Below, piece by piece: positions 1 through 6,738 of a DNA stretch of 7,029 nt (position 1 is its first letter; every line of letters begins with the position of its first letter). Source of the DNA: Lachnospiraceae bacterium (GTDB lineage: Bacteria; Bacillota; Clostridia; Lachnospirales; Lachnospiraceae); assembly GCA_900772685.1 (NCBI GenBank), contig CAAGRP010000141.1:1-7029 (forward strand). Direction: 5' to 3'. The notes under the pieces are model-generated. The model had not been told where the DNA came from, did no database searches, and worked only from the letters and a program-made list of their open reading frames with translations. The position numbers and the translations under genes are program-made.

Positions 1-747
1 GATCCTGTGGAGCTTAAGGCAGAGCTCGACAAGAGAGGCTTAAAGGCAATAGCTTCAACGGTTATGTATGACATCTCAGATACTAAGCAGACAGATGAAG
101 TTATCGAATCCTGCAAGAAGACATGTGAAAGACTTAAAGCTATAGGCGGTATCTATTTCATAATCATGGACAACATGTATACAGATCTTCTTACAGACGA
201 GTGGGTAGCACCTAAGTATTTGGATGATGAAGGATTCAAGAGACTTTGTGAAAACTATCGTCGTCTTGCAGCGGCAGTAAGAAGCTACGGAATCACTCCT
301 GTTTTCCATCCTCACGGCGGAACACACGTTCAGACAGAGGAGCAGATAGATAAGATGATATCTCTTATCCCTAAGGAGGAGCTCAGATTCTGCTTTGACA
401 CAGGACATCATATCTATGTTGAAGGCAACGATGTTTATTCTTATACAGAAAAGATCGGCGATCAGATAGAGATGCTTCATTATAAAGACCTTGTACCTGA
501 GATAAAGGAAAGATGCTGGAAGGAAGATATCCAGTATGCACAGGCAACAAAGCTCAACGTATTCGCAGAGATAGGACACGGAGAGATCAACTGGAAGCGT
601 TACGGAGAGATCCTTAAGAAGATCGGATTTAACGGATATGCGATCATCGAACATGACTGCTATCCGCCTGTACCGGGTGAGAGCCTTAAGATCCAGAGAA
701 GAACAGGTAAGTATTTAGAGAGTGTCGGATGTGGCGTTCTTAAATAA
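1..747 (+). CDS. Xylose isomerase-like TIM-barrel protein, IolE-like (5'-truncated)
   Basis: The reading frame is open from base 1, so the gene starts outside the window; 248 codons are visible, against about 270-300 residues usual for the family. The fold is the AP-endonuclease/xylose isomerase-type TIM barrel, which covers sugar epimerases, isomerases and inosose dehydratase (IolE). Counting from the first visible codon, I see HPHGGTHVQTE at 103-113, close to the H-H-x-G-T-x-x-Q-T-E block of IolE, DTGHH at 133-137, LHYKD at 159-163, a loop IGHGEINW at 191-198 and IIEHD at 215-219. D133, H160 and E217 are the likely metal ligands; the fourth could be E113 or one of the histidines. It is cytosolic, with no signal sequence in the visible part. 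Its position before a sugar importer and polyol dehydrogenases suggests dehydration or epimerisation of a keto-inositol or keto-sugar. IolO-type epimerase or a levoglucosan-type beta-eliminase are alternatives. The fold is sure, the reaction is not. Confidence 0.85.
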   Translation, partial: DPVELKAELDKRGLKAIASTVMYDISDTKQTDEVIESCKKTCERLKAIGGIYFIIMDNMYTDLLTDEWVAPKYLDDEGFKRLCENYRRLAAAVRSYGITPVFHPHGGTHVQTEEQIDKMISLIPKEELRFCFDTGHHIYVEGNDVYSYTEKIGDQIEMLHYKDLVPEIKERCWKEDIQYAQATKLNVFAEIGHGEINWKRYGEILKKIGFNGYAIIEHDCYPPVPGESLKIQRRTGKYLESVGCGVLK

Positions 748-767
748 TAGAAACAAAATGTAACAAA

Positions 768-792
768 TTCCTGCATAGGGAAAGTACAGGAA
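768..792 (+). repeat. Short inverted repeat upstream of the binding-protein gene
   Basis: TTCCTG (768-773) and CAGGAA (787-792) form a perfect 6-bp inverted repeat with a 13-base loop, just before the strong Shine-Dalgarno AGGAGG (797-802) of the binding-protein gene. There is no T-run after it, so it is not a terminator. It could be a weak RNA stem at the gene junction or an operator half-site pair. The rest of the 62-base gap (748-809) shows no convincing -35/-10 pair. A stem this short can occur by chance. Confidence 0.3.
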
Positions 793-809
793 CAAAAGGA
801 GGAAAATCT

Positions 810-1907
810 ATGTTGAAAAAAGGTTTAGGAAAAAAAGCAGTTGTGGCTGCAATAGCAGGTATTATGGCAATGTCTCTTGCAGCTTGCGGCGGCGGATCAG
901 GTTCAAGCTCAAAGAGTGATGCATCATCAGGAAGCAGTGCATCAAGTGCATCAAGTGCAGCAAGCGAATCGGGCAGCACGGCAACCACAGACGGAGCAAA
1001 ATATAAATTCTATCTTGTTGACCCGTATGTAGGATATCCATATTGGGATGATGTATGGCAGGGCTGTGAGGCAGCTGCAGAAGCTTACGGTGTAGATGTT
1101 GTACGTGTAGGCCCTACAACAGTTAACTATGATGAGCAGATAAAATATTTCGAGACAGCAATAGCAGATAAGGCAGACGGAATATTTACATCAGCACTTG
1201 CTCCTGATACATTTGCAAGCGTTATCAACAAGAGTATGTCAGAGGGAATACCTACAGTACTTATAGATTCGGATGCACCTGATACAGACAGGATAGTTTA
1301 CTGCGGAACATCAAATTATGATGCAGGATATCAGGCAGGTGAAGCTCTTAAAGAAGCCATGGGCGGAAAGGGAACCTGCGGAATCATGGTAGGTGTCGTT
1401 GATTCAGATAACCAGATCCAGAGACGTGAAGGCTTTGAAGCAGCTATCGCAGATTCTGATATTGAGGTTGTTACTATAGAAGAGTCACAGAACGACCGTA
1501 CGATCGGTGTTTCAAAGGCAAGCGCAATGTTCCTTGCTTATCCTGAGATCGACTGTGCAGTAGGACTTTCAGGTGATGACGGAATCGCTCTTGCAACCGC
1601 AGCTGATGAGCAGGGAATCTCAGACAAGATAACCATCATCGGATGGGATGATCAGGAAGATACGCTCAACATGATCAACTCAGGAAAGATCTACGGAACA
1701 GTTGTACAGAACACATTTGCAATGGGCTGGGACGGCGTTATGTATTGCTACATGGCTAAGGAAGGCCTTATCGAGAACAAGAAGCTTGACGAAGATGTTA
1801 TAGACACAGGCGTTGTAGTAGTAACAAAAGACAATGTAGATGACTACAAAGCAGATATGACAGTTGAAGACCTTGTAAACAACGAGACGGTAAGCAAGGC
1901 AGAGTAA
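810..1907 (+). CDS. Sugar ABC transporter substrate-binding lipoprotein (CUT2 / periplasmic-binding-protein type I family)
   Basis: This is the extracytoplasmic sugar receptor of the importer encoded by the next two genes. The 365-residue protein has a lipoprotein signal: K3, K4, K8 and K9, a hydrophobic stretch at about 10-22, and lipobox LAAC with Cys26 as the lipidated residue. A Gly/Ser/Ala linker follows to about residue 63, typical of Gram-positive lipoproteins. The ribose/galactose/rhamnose-binding domain starts near residue 64 and has VGYPYW, the D-E-Q-I-K-Y-F-E helix, the IPTVLIDSDAP strand (DSDAP at 153-157) followed by R-I-V-Y-C-G-T-S-N-Y-D-A-G, and IIGWDDQ near the hinge of lobe 2. 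Length is normal for the family. The ATG is set by AGGAGG at 797-802, seven bases upstream. The sugar cannot be read from sequence; inositol or a related cyclic sugar is inferred from the downstream dehydrogenases. The hairpin after the gene probably raises its yield relative to the membrane parts. Confidence 0.94.
   Translation: MLKKGLGKKAVVAAIAGIMAMSLAACGGGSGSSSKSDASSGSSASSASSAASESGSTATTDGAKYKFYLVDPYVGYPYWDDVWQGCEAAAEAYGVDVVRVGPTTVNYDEQIKYFETAIADKADGIFTSALAPDTFASVINKSMSEGIPTVLIDSDAPDTDRIVYCGTSNYDAGYQAGEALKEAMGGKGTCGIMVGVVDSDNQIQRREGFEAAIADSDIEVVTIEESQNDRTIGVSKASAMFLAYPEIDCAVGLSGDDGIALATAADEQGISDKITIIGWDDQEDTLNMINSGKIYGTVVQNTFAMGWDGVMYCYMAKEGLIENKKLDEDVIDTGVVVVTKDNVDDYKADMTVEDLVNNETVSKAE
939..965 (+). 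repeat. 9-base tandem repeat coding the lipoprotein linker
   Basis: GCATCAAGT occurs twice in tandem (939-947, 948-956) and is followed by the degenerate copy GCAGCAAGC (957-965), encoding Ala-Ser-Ser, Ala-Ser-Ser, Ala-Ala-Ser. It lies in the flexible linker between lipidated Cys26 and the binding domain, where length variation is usually tolerated. The unit is in frame, so slippage would change linker length without a frameshift. Confidence 0.6.
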
Positions 1908-1926
1908 TCAGTAAAAAAATGTATTT

Positions 1927-1958
1927 GCAGGTGCCCTAAGAAGGCACCTGCGGATTTT
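1927..1958 (+). terminator. Intra-operon hairpin, attenuator or 3' stabiliser after the binding-protein gene
   Basis: GCAGGTGCC (1927-1935) and GGCACCTGC (1943-1951) make a perfect 9-bp, GC-rich stem with a 7-base loop, starting 20 bases after the binding-protein stop. A run of seven A lies upstream (1914-1920). Downstream the T-run is poor: GGA and then only four T (1955-1958). By known behaviour of such elements, a strong stem with a weak T-run between a binding-protein gene and its permease either terminates partially or protects the upstream mRNA 3' end, giving more receptor than membrane component. The remainder of the 104-base gap holds a possible leader ORF and the permease ribosome binding site; no promoter is evident. 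Confidence 0.7.
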
Positions 1959-1967
1959 AAAGGATTT

Positions 1968-2015
1968 ATGTTCTATCCGGGTAAACTTGAAGGGATAAAG
2001 GAGATGGTATTTTGA
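1968..2015 (+). CDS. Possible 15-codon leader ORF coupled to the permease start
   Basis: An ATG at 1968 opens a 15-codon frame, MFYPGKLEGIKEMVF, whose TGA stop (2013-2015) overlaps the TTG start of the permease (2012-2014) as TTGA. An SD-like AAAGGA (1959-1964) precedes it, but only three bases separate it from the ATG, which is short. The frame lies between the post-receptor hairpin and the permease and covers the permease's own ribosome binding site. If translated, it could couple permease initiation to ribosome arrival. I do not recognise the peptide, and a frame this short can arise by chance. Confidence 0.25.
   Translation: MFYPGKLEGIKEMVF
1997..2003 (+). promoter_or_regulatory. Ribosome binding site that fixes the TTG start of the permease
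   Basis: AAAGGAG sits eight bases before TTG at 2012. The permease frame has a stop at 1988-1990 and no ATG or GTG between that stop and the TTG. The ATG at 2004, directly abutting the SD, is in another frame and reaches a stop after three codons. The first in-frame ATG downstream would remove the first membrane segment, so TTG is the best start. Confidence 0.8.
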
Positions 2016-2983
2016 AAGAAAAAAGTGAAAAGTCAAATGTGATAAAAAAGATTTTTGCGGTTAATGAGGTTGCCATTCTCATAGCTCTTATCGTAATCAT
2101 TGCGATAACGACTATCGGAAACAGCAACTTTATGACAAGCGCTAACATAACCTCTCTTCTGAGAGCTGTTTCAATAACATTTGTAGGATCTATCGGAATG
2201 ATGTTTGTTATATCGACCGGTGTGTTCGATCTTTCTGTTGGATCGACCTACGGATTTGCAGGCATCTTAACAGGTTTGATGATAGTAAACGGAACACCGT
2301 GGCCGATAGCTATAATAATAGGAGTCGTTGTCGGTGGTGTTATAGGTCTTGTAAACGGACTTATCATTACAAAGCTTGAGATTCCTCCGCTTATCACAAC
2401 TCTTGGTACACAGTACATCGTAAAGGGTATGACAAACGTTATCACACAGGGTAAACCTGTAACAGGCTTTCCGGAAAGCTTCAACTTTATCGGAGGCGGA
2501 AGCGTGGCAGGAATCCCGGTACCGGTATTCTTTGCAGCTATACTTTTTGTACTTGCATTCATAATCTACAAATATACAACCTTCGGACGTAAGCTTCTCG
2601 CAGTCGGAGGTAATAAAGAAACAGCAAGACTTTGCGGTATCAATTCAACAAGGATCCAGATAATCGCATTCATTATAGCAGGCGCTACAGCCGCTCTCGT
2701 CGGTGTTTTGACCGCAGCAAGACTTTCTTCAGCACAGGCTGCAGCAGGAACAGGTATTGAAATGACATATATCGCTTCTGTTGTTATCGGCGGAACATCT
2801 CTTTCAGGTGGAAATTCATCTACAGTCGGAACTCTTATCGGTGTAGGTATCATGGAAACACTTACAGTAACAACAACACTTCTTCATATCGATACATATT
2901 ATCAGAAGATAGTTGTAGGTATCATAATCATCGTAGCAGTAGGAATCGATGTAGTAAGACATAAACGTTTAGCAAGGGGGTAA
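2012..2983 (+). CDS. Sugar ABC transporter permease (RbsC-type, CUT2)
   Basis: This is the membrane subunit of the importer, presumably a homodimer because only one permease gene is present. The 323-residue protein is strongly hydrophobic, with about 9-10 predicted membrane segments: roughly residues 14-30, 48-70, 75-88, 92-115, 165-185, 210-232, 245-262, 271-290 and 295-313. Family marks are the V-I-S-T-G-V-F-D-L-S-V-G-S segment near the second and third helices, an A-V-G-G-N-x-E-T-A-R-L-x-G-I cytoplasmic loop that contacts the ATPase, and GGTSLSGG at 260-267, the CUT2 version of the coupling region. Length is typical. It starts with TTG, supported by AAAGGAG at 1997-2003, and ends RHKRLARG, a positively charged cytoplasmic tail. 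The last codons (AGG GGG) double as the Shine-Dalgarno of the ATPase gene, suggesting translational coupling. Specificity is not readable from the sequence. Confidence 0.94.
   Translation: MKEKSEKSNVIKKIFAVNEVAILIALIVIIAITTIGNSNFMTSANITSLLRAVSITFVGSIGMMFVISTGVFDLSVGSTYGFAGILTGLMIVNGTPWPIAIIIGVVVGGVIGLVNGLIITKLEIPPLITTLGTQYIVKGMTNVITQGKPVTGFPESFNFIGGGSVAGIPVPVFFAAILFVLAFIIYKYTTFGRKLLAVGGNKETARLCGINSTRIQIIAFIIAGATAALVGVLTAARLSSAQAAAGTGIEMTYIASVVIGGTSLSGGNSSTVGTLIGVGIMETLTVTTTLLHIDTYYQKIVVGIIIIVAVGIDVVRHKRLARG
2975..2980 (+). promoter_or_regulatory. Ribosome binding site of the ATPase gene inside the permease 3' end
   Basis: AGGGGG forms the last two sense codons before the permease TAA (2981-2983) and lies nine bases before the ATPase ATG (2990). 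This arrangement usually makes translation of the second gene depend on passage of ribosomes over the first, which fits subunits of one transporter. Confidence 0.7.
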
Positions 2984-2989
2984 TCGTGC

Positions 2990-4516
2990 ATGGGAGATAG
3001 AAAAATCCTTGAAATGCGTTCGATTACAAAGACTTTCCCGGGTGTAAAGGCTCTGGATAATGTTACATTCGAAGCATATTCAGGCGAAATACTGGCTCTG
3101 GTGGGTGAAAACGGAGCAGGTAAATCAACGCTGATGAAGGTGCTGAGCGGTTCTTATCCGGCAACATCATATACTGGTGAAATATATGTTGACGGCAAAA
3201 AAATGCATTTTATGAATGCCGCACAGTCCGAAAGTGTCGGAGTAGCGATGATATACCAGGAAATAAGCATGCATCTGGATCTTTCGATCGCTGAAAACAT
3301 TTTCCTCGGAAGATGGCAGAAATCAGGTGGTTTGATTAACTGGAAGGATATGAACAAAGAGGCAAAGAAATATCTTGATATGGTACATCTTGATATAGAT
3401 CCATCATTAAAGATACGTATGCTCGGTGCATCACAGCAACAGCTTGTTGCCATAGCAAGAGCACTTTCAAAGGATCCCAAGATCCTCGTGCTTGATGAGC
3501 CTACATCGCCTCTTACAAAAGCGGAGTCGGAAAACCTTTTCGATATACTTCATGAACTGAAGGACAAAGGCGTTGCGATGATACTTATTTCACACAAGAT
3601 GGATGAGGTATTTGAACACTCCGACCGCATAACAGTACTGCGTGACGGACAGACAATAGCATCACATAACATAGATGATGTAGAAACAAATCAGATCATT
3701 GCCGAGATGGTCGGACGTAATATAACGGATTATTATCCGAAGGAAAAGGTACCGATCGGCGATGTGGTAATGGAGGCAAAGCACTATACTGTGCAGCATC
3801 CGTTCTCAGGCAATAAGAATATCGTTGAGGATGTTTCGTTTAATGTAAGGGCAGGTGAGATACTTGCATTTGCTGGGCTTGTAGGATCGGGACGAAGCGA
3901 AACGGTCAATGCTATTTTCGGTAAGATGCCTAAAAAGAGCGGACAGGTCTTCATAAACGGAAAAGAAGTTATAGTGCATTCTCCAAAGGATGCGATAAAT
4001 GCCGGAATAGCACTCGTTACGGAGGATAGAAAGGCTGACGGACTCGTACTTGAACATTCAATTGAGATCAACTCTGTAATGGTAGCTATGGGCAAGCTCT
4101 TCCCTAACGGATTTATAAATTATCCGAAGGAGAAAAGAGAAGCTAAAAAATACTTCGATGCAATGAAGGTAAAGGCGCCAAGCATGAATACACTTACAGG
4201 TCAGCTGTCAGGTGGTAATCAGCAGAAGGTCGTACTTGCAAAATGGCTTATGGATGAGCCGAAGGTGCTTATCCTCGATGAGCCTACAAGAGGTATAGAT
4301 GTAGGGGCAAAGGCTGAAATATATAAGATAATGGTAGACCTTGCAAAACAGGGTGTTGCTATAGTGATGATCTCATCGGAGCTTCCGGAGGTTATCAACA
4401 TGGCAGACAGGATCATCGTCCTTGCAGAAGGAAAGGTAAGAGGTGAGCTTACCGTTGATGATAATACAAATCAGGAACAGATAATGGATCTTGCAACTAA
4501 TTATAAAGAAGCTTAA
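2990..4516 (+). CDS. Sugar ABC transporter ATP-binding protein, tandem domains (RbsA/MglA/XylG-type)
   Basis: This cytoplasmic ATPase drives the importer. At 508 residues it has the normal length for a CUT2 ATPase with two fused ABC domains. Domain 1 has Walker A GENGAGKST (39-47), signature LGASQ (145-149), Walker B ending LDEPTS with E170, and H-loop H202. Domain 2 has the degenerate Walker A GLVGSGRSE (296-304, no GKS/T), a canonical LSGGNQQ signature from 406, Walker B LDEPTRGID with E431, and Ser-Ser-Glu where the H-loop His would be. A weakened second site is normal in RbsA/MglA-type proteins, in which only one composite site hydrolyses ATP well. LGASQ departs from LSGGQ; MglA-type proteins also vary here. 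The gene begins six bases after the permease stop, and its TAA lies 14 bases before the next gene, so it is in the same operon. The substrate is unknown from sequence. Confidence 0.96.
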   Translation: MGDRKILEMRSITKTFPGVKALDNVTFEAYSGEILALVGENGAGKSTLMKVLSGSYPATSYTGEIYVDGKKMHFMNAAQSESVGVAMIYQEISMHLDLSIAENIFLGRWQKSGGLINWKDMNKEAKKYLDMVHLDIDPSLKIRMLGASQQQLVAIARALSKDPKILVLDEPTSPLTKAESENLFDILHELKDKGVAMILISHKMDEVFEHSDRITVLRDGQTIASHNIDDVETNQIIAEMVGRNITDYYPKEKVPIGDVVMEAKHYTVQHPFSGNKNIVEDVSFNVRAGEILAFAGLVGSGRSETVNAIFGKMPKKSGQVFINGKEVIVHSPKDAINAGIALVTEDRKADGLVLEHSIEINSVMVAMGKLFPNGFINYPKEKREAKKYFDAMKVKAPSMNTLTGQLSGGNQQKVVLAKWLMDEPKVLILDEPTRGIDVGAKAEIYKIMVDLAKQGVAIVMISSELPEVINMADRIIVLAEGKVRGELTVDDNTNQEQIMDLATNYKEA

Positions 4517-4530
4517 CAAGGAGACAGAAT

Positions 4531-5661
4531 ATGAAAACATTAAAGATCGCACTTATAGGATGCGGATGGATAGGAACAAGTCATGCACGTGCACTTAACA
4601 ACATACAGATGTGCTATGGAGCAGATATCGTACCGGAGCTTGAGGTAGTTATAGATGTATTTGAAGAGACAGCAAAGAAAGTAGCTGAAAGATACGGTTT
4701 CAACCGCTTCAGCACAAACCCGGATGATGCTTTCAATGATCCGGCGATCGATATCGTATATATCACAACACCTAACCAGCTCCATGTAGAGCAGGTTCAG
4801 AAGGCAGCTGCAGCAGGCAAGGCTATCTTCTGCGAGAAACCTCTCGGAATGGACGGAGCGGATGCTAAGAAAGCACTCGATGCCGTTAAGGAATACAATA
4901 CAACATCAATGGTCGGATTTGTTTACACACACAATCCTGCTGTTATCGAAGCAAGAAAGATCATAGAGTCAGGAAAGATCGGCGATGTCGTAGCATTCCA
5001 GGGACGTTATGATATGGAATATTCCGCAGATCCGATGATACCTCATCGCTGGAGAGATTATGATCCGATCTCAGGAGCACTCGGAGATATCGGAGCACAC
5101 ATCATAGCACTTCAGGATTTTGTTACAGGATCAAAGATCACAGAGGTCGTAGGACGTTCTAAGATACTTTATGACAAACGTCCGGATCCAAAGAATGAGG
5201 GACAGTTCCTCCCTGTAACAAACGATGACATCTTCAACATGCTGTATAACACAGACACCGGAGTTATGGGTATGATCACAACAAGCCGTGTTGCTGCCGG
5301 AGAAAAAGTAGGCATCCGTTTTGAAGTACAGTGTACAAAGGGATATATCCGTTTCGATCAGGAACGCATGAACGAGCTTGAGGTTTATATCGAGGACGAC
5401 CCGGAGGTATCGGGAACACGCTGCATCAAGATGGGACCGCAGCACGGACAGTTCGGAGATGTATGTACTACTCAGGGACTTTGTGCAAGCTGGGTAGACC
5501 TTATGACGATCCAGGATTACAAGTTCGTAAAAGCAGTTGCAGAAGGAAATAAGGTTAAACCTGATATCGAATCAGGATATGACATCAATATCCTTATCGA
5601 TGCACTTCTCAAATCAGAAAAAGAGCATCGCTGGGTAAAGGTTTCAGAGTGCGAGCTGTAA
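4531..5661 (+). CDS. Gfo/Idh/MocA family NAD(P)-dependent oxidoreductase, levoglucosan dehydrogenase-like layout
   Basis: This is a cytosolic sugar or cyclitol dehydrogenase of 376 residues. The N-terminal Rossmann domain has GCGWIG (10-15) followed by H18. CEKPL at 101-105 provides the conserved catalytic Lys103, and DIGAH at 186-190 gives the family Asp186/His190 pair. The C-terminal alpha/beta domain carries a W-R-D-Y-D-P-I-S-G-A-L-G segment before the Asp/His motif, a later G-P-Q-H-G-Q-F-G segment and the closing E-S-G-Y-D-I-N helix region. This longer layout, about 30 residues above IolG, resembles by memory the levoglucosan dehydrogenase and related 3-oxidising subfamily. The start is set by AAGGAG (4518-4523), seven bases upstream. 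It probably oxidises a ring hydroxyl of the imported substrate, or reduces a keto-sugar. Inositol, scyllo-inositol, anhydrosugars and glucosides are all possible substrates. Family is certain, substrate is not. Confidence 0.9.
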   Translation: MKTLKIALIGCGWIGTSHARALNNIQMCYGADIVPELEVVIDVFEETAKKVAERYGFNRFSTNPDDAFNDPAIDIVYITTPNQLHVEQVQKAAAAGKAIFCEKPLGMDGADAKKALDAVKEYNTTSMVGFVYTHNPAVIEARKIIESGKIGDVVAFQGRYDMEYSADPMIPHRWRDYDPISGALGDIGAHIIALQDFVTGSKITEVVGRSKILYDKRPDPKNEGQFLPVTNDDIFNMLYNTDTGVMGMITTSRVAAGEKVGIRFEVQCTKGYIRFDQERMNELEVYIEDDPEVSGTRCIKMGPQHGQFGDVCTTQGLCASWVDLMTIQDYKFVKAVAEGNKVKPDIESGYDINILIDALLKSEKEHRWVKVSECEL

Positions 5662-5663
5662 AA

Positions 5664-5680
5664 TAGGAGCGATAAAGGAG
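5664..5680 (+). promoter_or_regulatory. Tandem Shine-Dalgarno motifs before the second dehydrogenase
   Basis: TAGGAG (5664-5669) and AAAGGAG (5674-5680) lie in the 27-base gap between the two dehydrogenase genes. The second, eight bases before the ATG at 5689, is the working site. The first is 19 bases away with no start codon at a suitable distance, so it may be a ribosome standby site or chance in a purine-rich gap. Confidence 0.45.
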
Positions 5681-5688
5681 AAATAGAC

Positions 5689-6717
5689 ATGGACGTTGTT
5701 AAAATAGGTGTAGTAGGACTCGGTGCATTAGGCGAGCTCCATATCAATGATATACAGACAGGTTTTCCGAATGCGACAGTCTATGCTGTCAGCGATATAA
5801 GGGAAGACAGAGTAAAAGAGATCAAAGAAAAATACAATATCCCGTACGGATATACAAGCTATGATGAAATGCTTGAGAACCCTGAGCTCGATGCCGTAAT
5901 GATCGTTACAAACGTAGTAGCTCACGCAGAGCAGTGCATCAAGGCAGCTAAAAAGGGACTCCATATCATGTGTGAGAAGCCTCTTGCAAAGACTATAGAG
6001 GAATGCAAGGAGATCGAAAAAGCCGTTGAGGCAAATAAAGGAAAGATCTTCCAGATCGGCTTCATGAGACGCTCGGATCCTGCATACGCAGAGGCAATGA
6101 GAAGAGTAAGGGCAGGCGAGATAGGCGATGTCATAATGTTTAAAGGAATAAGCCTTGATCCGGCAACCGTTCTTCCGCAGCACATCGTCGGTGTTGAAAA
6201 GGGAATGTATGCACCGTTCTTCTATGAGATGGGAATACATGATGCAGATCTTGCACTGTGGTTCGTAGGAGAGGAATTTGAATCTGTATATTCCGTAGGC
6301 GGCTCATTCGTTGAAAAAGGTTTTGCAAAATATAACGATTATGACAATGCTATGGCAGTCGGAAAAACAGCAAGCGGAAAGATCATAATGATCCAGGTAG
6401 GAAGAACACATAATTCAAGCCATGTTCATTCAGAGATCATAGGAACAAAGGGAACGATCCGTGTAAATAACATACCTAATGCTACAAGACTTGAGGTATT
6501 CAACGAAAACGGATATACACAGCCTGTTGACGACGGATTCCTTACACGTTGGGCAGATGCTTATGTAGAGGAAAAGAAAAACTTTATCAACAGCATACTT
6601 ACAAATACACCGCCTGAGAGCACGGTATATGACGGAGCAAAGACACTGCGTATGTCAAATATGATGCAGAAGGCATTTGTTGAAGACAGAATGGTAAAAA
6701 GAGAAGAAATGGAATAA
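5689..6717 (+). CDS. Gfo/Idh/MocA family oxidoreductase, inositol 2-dehydrogenase (IolG)-like
   Basis: This cytosolic NAD(P)-dependent dehydrogenase has 342 residues, the usual length of myo-inositol 2-dehydrogenase, which converts myo-inositol to scyllo-inosose. The Rossmann motif is GLGALG (10-15) with H18. CEKPLAKT begins at 95, giving catalytic Lys97, the same number as in Bacillus IolG. GFMRRSDPAY from 124 closely matches the GFMRR-x-D-x-x-Y block of IolG and is the best reason for the call. The next catalytic block reads E-M-G-I-H-D-A-D (180-187): His184 is kept, but the usual Asp four residues before it is Glu180. It shares an operon with the preceding dehydrogenase but clearly belongs to another subfamily, so it is not a recent tandem duplicate. 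The two may act on different isomers or as an oxidation/reduction pair. IolG is the leading candidate; a related polyol or keto-sugar reductase is possible. Confidence 0.88.
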   Translation: MDVVKIGVVGLGALGELHINDIQTGFPNATVYAVSDIREDRVKEIKEKYNIPYGYTSYDEMLENPELDAVMIVTNVVAHAEQCIKAAKKGLHIMCEKPLAKTIEECKEIEKAVEANKGKIFQIGFMRRSDPAYAEAMRRVRAGEIGDVIMFKGISLDPATVLPQHIVGVEKGMYAPFFYEMGIHDADLALWFVGEEFESVYSVGGSFVEKGFAKYNDYDNAMAVGKTASGKIIMIQVGRTHNSSHVHSEIIGTKGTIRVNNIPNATRLEVFNENGYTQPVDDGFLTRWADAYVEEKKNFINSILTNTPPESTVYDGAKTLRMSNMMQKAFVEDRMVKREEME

Positions 6718-6738
6718 ATTTCATTTAATAAGACATCA

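Noticed and set aside
7..9. GTG as the start of the TIM-barrel gene
   Set aside because: The frame is open to base 1, no ribosome binding site can be seen, and the protein would lack the first strands of the barrel, so truncation by the window edge is the better explanation.
76..654. 192-codon open frame on the minus strand
   Set aside because: It lies wholly inside the TIM-barrel gene, has a Cys/Leu/Ile-rich composition typical of antisense shadows, no recognisable domain, and is overlapped by clear family motifs on the plus strand.
741..809. Possible promoter before the receptor gene (TAAATAAT as a -10)
   Set aside because: No matching -35 box lies at a suitable distance, and the A/T-rich stretch is partly the end of the preceding gene.
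3875..3901. Broken Walker A in the second ATPase domain as a sign of decay
   Set aside because: A degenerate second nucleotide site is normal in RbsA/MglA-type tandem ATPases, and the rest of the domain is intact.
5728..6240. 170-codon open frame on the minus strand
   Set aside because: It is antisense to the IolG-like dehydrogenase, whose motifs are intact along the same stretch; the composition is shadow-like and no domain is visible.
4531..6717. Recent tandem duplication of the two dehydrogenases
   Set aside because: They share only family motifs, differ by 34 residues in length and have different motifs around the catalytic residues, so they belong to separate subfamilies.
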